Of a stretch of DNA of 64,000 nt, positions 62,675 to 64,000 are shown one piece after another. The notes under the pieces are model-generated. The model was not told the DNA's origin and did no database searches. It worked only from the letters and a program-made list of their open reading frames with translations. Position numbers and translations under genes: made by a program. Location: positions 186,001 to 250,000 of the forward strand of contig JAWQEG010000717.1 of assembly GCA_033782935.1 (NCBI GenBank), given 5' to 3'. This stretch comes from Petrolisthes cinctipes. Lineage: Eukaryota; Arthropoda; Malacostraca; Decapoda; Porcellanidae. Within the stretch, counting starts at the first letter, position 1. Each line of letters opens with the position of its first letter.

Positions 62675-64000
62675 TACTCCGTGTTAGAGTATTTTCAAAA
62701 TGCATGCTCAAAACATACTGAAAATCGATATTTTAGGTGCCAAAAAATCGATATCTCAAATTCAGTCACAAAACACCAGAAAATTCGATATTTAGAGGTC
62801 CCAGAAGGTATCTGTACATGCCTACTCCGTGTTAGAGTATTTTCAAAATACAGGCCAAAAACATACTGAAAATCGATCTTTTAGGTGCCCAAAAGTAGAT
62901 ATGTGCATGCATCTTCTGTACCCGTTTATATCTCAAATTCTGGCCCTAAACACCCGAAAATTCGATATTTTGGGGTCCCAGAAGCGATCTGTACATGCCT
63001 ACTCCGTGTTAGAGTATTTTCAAAATTCAGGCCCAAAACATGCTGAAAATCGATATTTTTGGTGCCCAAAGTCAATATGTGCATGCATCTTCAGTACCCG
63101 TTTATATCTCAAATTCAGGCTCAAAACACCCGAAAATTCAACATTTTGGGGTCCCAGAAGCAATCTGTACATGCCTACTCCGTGTTAGAGTATTTTCAAA
63201 ATTCAGGCCCAAAACATGCTGAAAATCGATATTTTTGGTGCCCAAAGTCAATATGTGCATGTATCTTCTGTACCCGTTTATATCTCAAATTCAGGCTCAA
63301 AACACCCGAAAATTCAATATTTTGGGGTCCCAGAAGCAATCTGTACATGCCTACTCAGTGCTAGAATATTTTCAAAATATAGGCTAAAAACATGCTAAAA
63401 ATCGATCTTTTAGGTGCCAAAAAGTCGATATCTCAAATTCAGTCCCAAAACACCCGAAAATTCGATATTTAGGGGTCCCAGAAGCGATCTGTACATGCCT
63501 ACTCCGTGTTAGAGTATTTTCAAAATACATTCTCAAAACATACTGAAAATCGATCTTTTAGGTGCACAAAAGTCGATATGTGCATGCATCTTCAGTACCC
63601 GTTTATATCTCAAATTCAGGTTCAAAACGCCCGAAAATTCAATATTTTGGGGTCCCAGAAGCAATCTGTACATGCCTACTCAGTGTTAGAGTATTTTCAA
63701 AATACATGCTCAAAACATACTGAAAATCGATCTTTTAGGTGCACAAAAGTCGATATGTGCATGCATCTTCAGTACCCGTTTATATTTCAAATTCAGGCTC
63801 AAAACACTCGAAAATTCAATATTTTGGGGTCCCAGAAGCAATCTGTACATGCTTTCTCAGTGTTAGAGTATTTTCAAAATACAGGCCCAAAACATGCTGA
63901 AAATCGATATTTTAGATGCCAAAAGTCAATATGTGCATGAATCTTCTGTACCCGTTTATATCTCAAATTCAGGCTCAAAACACCCGAAAATTCAATATTT
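62675..64000 (+). repeat. Terminal mixed block, runs off the right edge
   Basis: A'/C hybrid (62675-62822, 148 bp, with 'aaatgcatgctc' on the left and the 29-bp deletion on the right), A-B-B-C (62823, 677 bp), A' (63500), A' (63677) and a B' cut by the window end (63854, start changed to 'tttctcag'). The array continues beyond the window. Confidence 0.86.

Larger units (their letters stand above)
1..64000 (+). repeat. Satellite DNA array with nested higher-order repeats, fills the window
   Basis: Every stretch is a head-to-tail copy of a related 148-178 bp monomer in one orientation. I followed monomer starts from base 68 to the right edge, and each interval equals 148, 161, 176, 177 or 178 bp, apart from a few named irregular ones. 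Class A has 'gccctaaacacc' and 'gtcgatatgtgc'. Class B has 'gtcaatatgtgc' and 'caggctcaaaac'. Class C has 'gtcgatatctc', lacking 29 bp. No unique sequence, transposon, tRNA or promoter interrupts the array. Satellites of this monomer length and higher-order organisation are known from eukaryotic centromeres and pericentromeres, so placement there is an inference. The family is not one I recognise. Confidence 0.97.

Noticed and set aside
1..64000. CRISPR array.
   Set aside because: There are regular repeats but no unique spacers between them. Every base belongs to the 148-178 bp monomer.
1..64000. Transposon origin (LTR or terminal inverted repeats, target-site duplications).
   Set aside because: No long internal coding region, terminal repeats or target-site duplications are visible. 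Repetition is purely head-to-tail.
1..64000. Human alpha satellite or another satellite family I know.
   Set aside because: The monomer length is near 171-180 bp, but the sequence does not match alpha satellite or the Arabidopsis, maize or rice centromere repeats as I remember them. I left the family unnamed. A database search would decide.

Overview
The whole 64 kb window is one uninterrupted satellite DNA array. I find no protein gene, RNA gene, transposon, CRISPR array or non-repeat sequence in it. The monomer grid runs head-to-tail from base 1 to base 64000 with no strand switch. This points to a eukaryotic chromosome, most likely centromeric or pericentromeric heterochromatin. Monomers are about 177 bp, near nucleosome-repeat length, and one monomer counted by hand is about 41% GC. 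I do not recognise the satellite family and cannot name the species. A plant or an invertebrate is possible, but the sequence does not settle it.

Three monomer classes build the array: A (177 bp), B (176 bp) and C (148 bp). C is a full monomer that lost 29 bp between short direct repeats. Variants are A' (A-like left half, B-like right half), B' (B marked by 'tttagatgccc'), B'' (161 bp, 15-bp deletion), B* (177-178 bp), C/A (C with an A-type right end) and a B-C pair lacking 10 bp at its joint (314 bp instead of 324). The A and B monomers are themselves ancient dimers of two diverged 88-bp halves. The usual higher-order unit is the trimer A-B-C (501 bp). Other registers are 325 (A-C), 486, 623, 678, 825, 1164, 1503, 1656 and 2004 bp.

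Layout: 1-19.4 kb is copy I, made of trimers, two 1656-bp units, 678/825-bp units, irregular dimers, then a 623-bp family and five more trimers. From 19.4 to 34.36 kb is copy II, nearly base-for-base the same as 1-16,635. It differs by one 2004-bp gain in copy I, one 325-bp loss in copy I, and only about three substitutions that I noticed. From 33.5 to 40.5 kb there is a 3586-bp tandem duplication whose second copy lost 486 bp. From 41.7 to 60.3 kb there is a 9277-bp perfect-register tandem duplication with about six mismatches noticed. From 60.35 to 62.67 kb there is a 1164-bp tandem pair, and the rest is mixed monomers.

No genes work together here. The biology is array evolution: repeated unequal exchange at several scales, with hybrid monomers marking individual crossovers. 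The near-identity of the 9-kb and 15-kb copies means very recent amplification, or an assembly error that must be excluded. All coordinates come from reading monomer starts ('tactcc', 'tactca', 'tacaca') by eye, and unit lengths were checked by summing.
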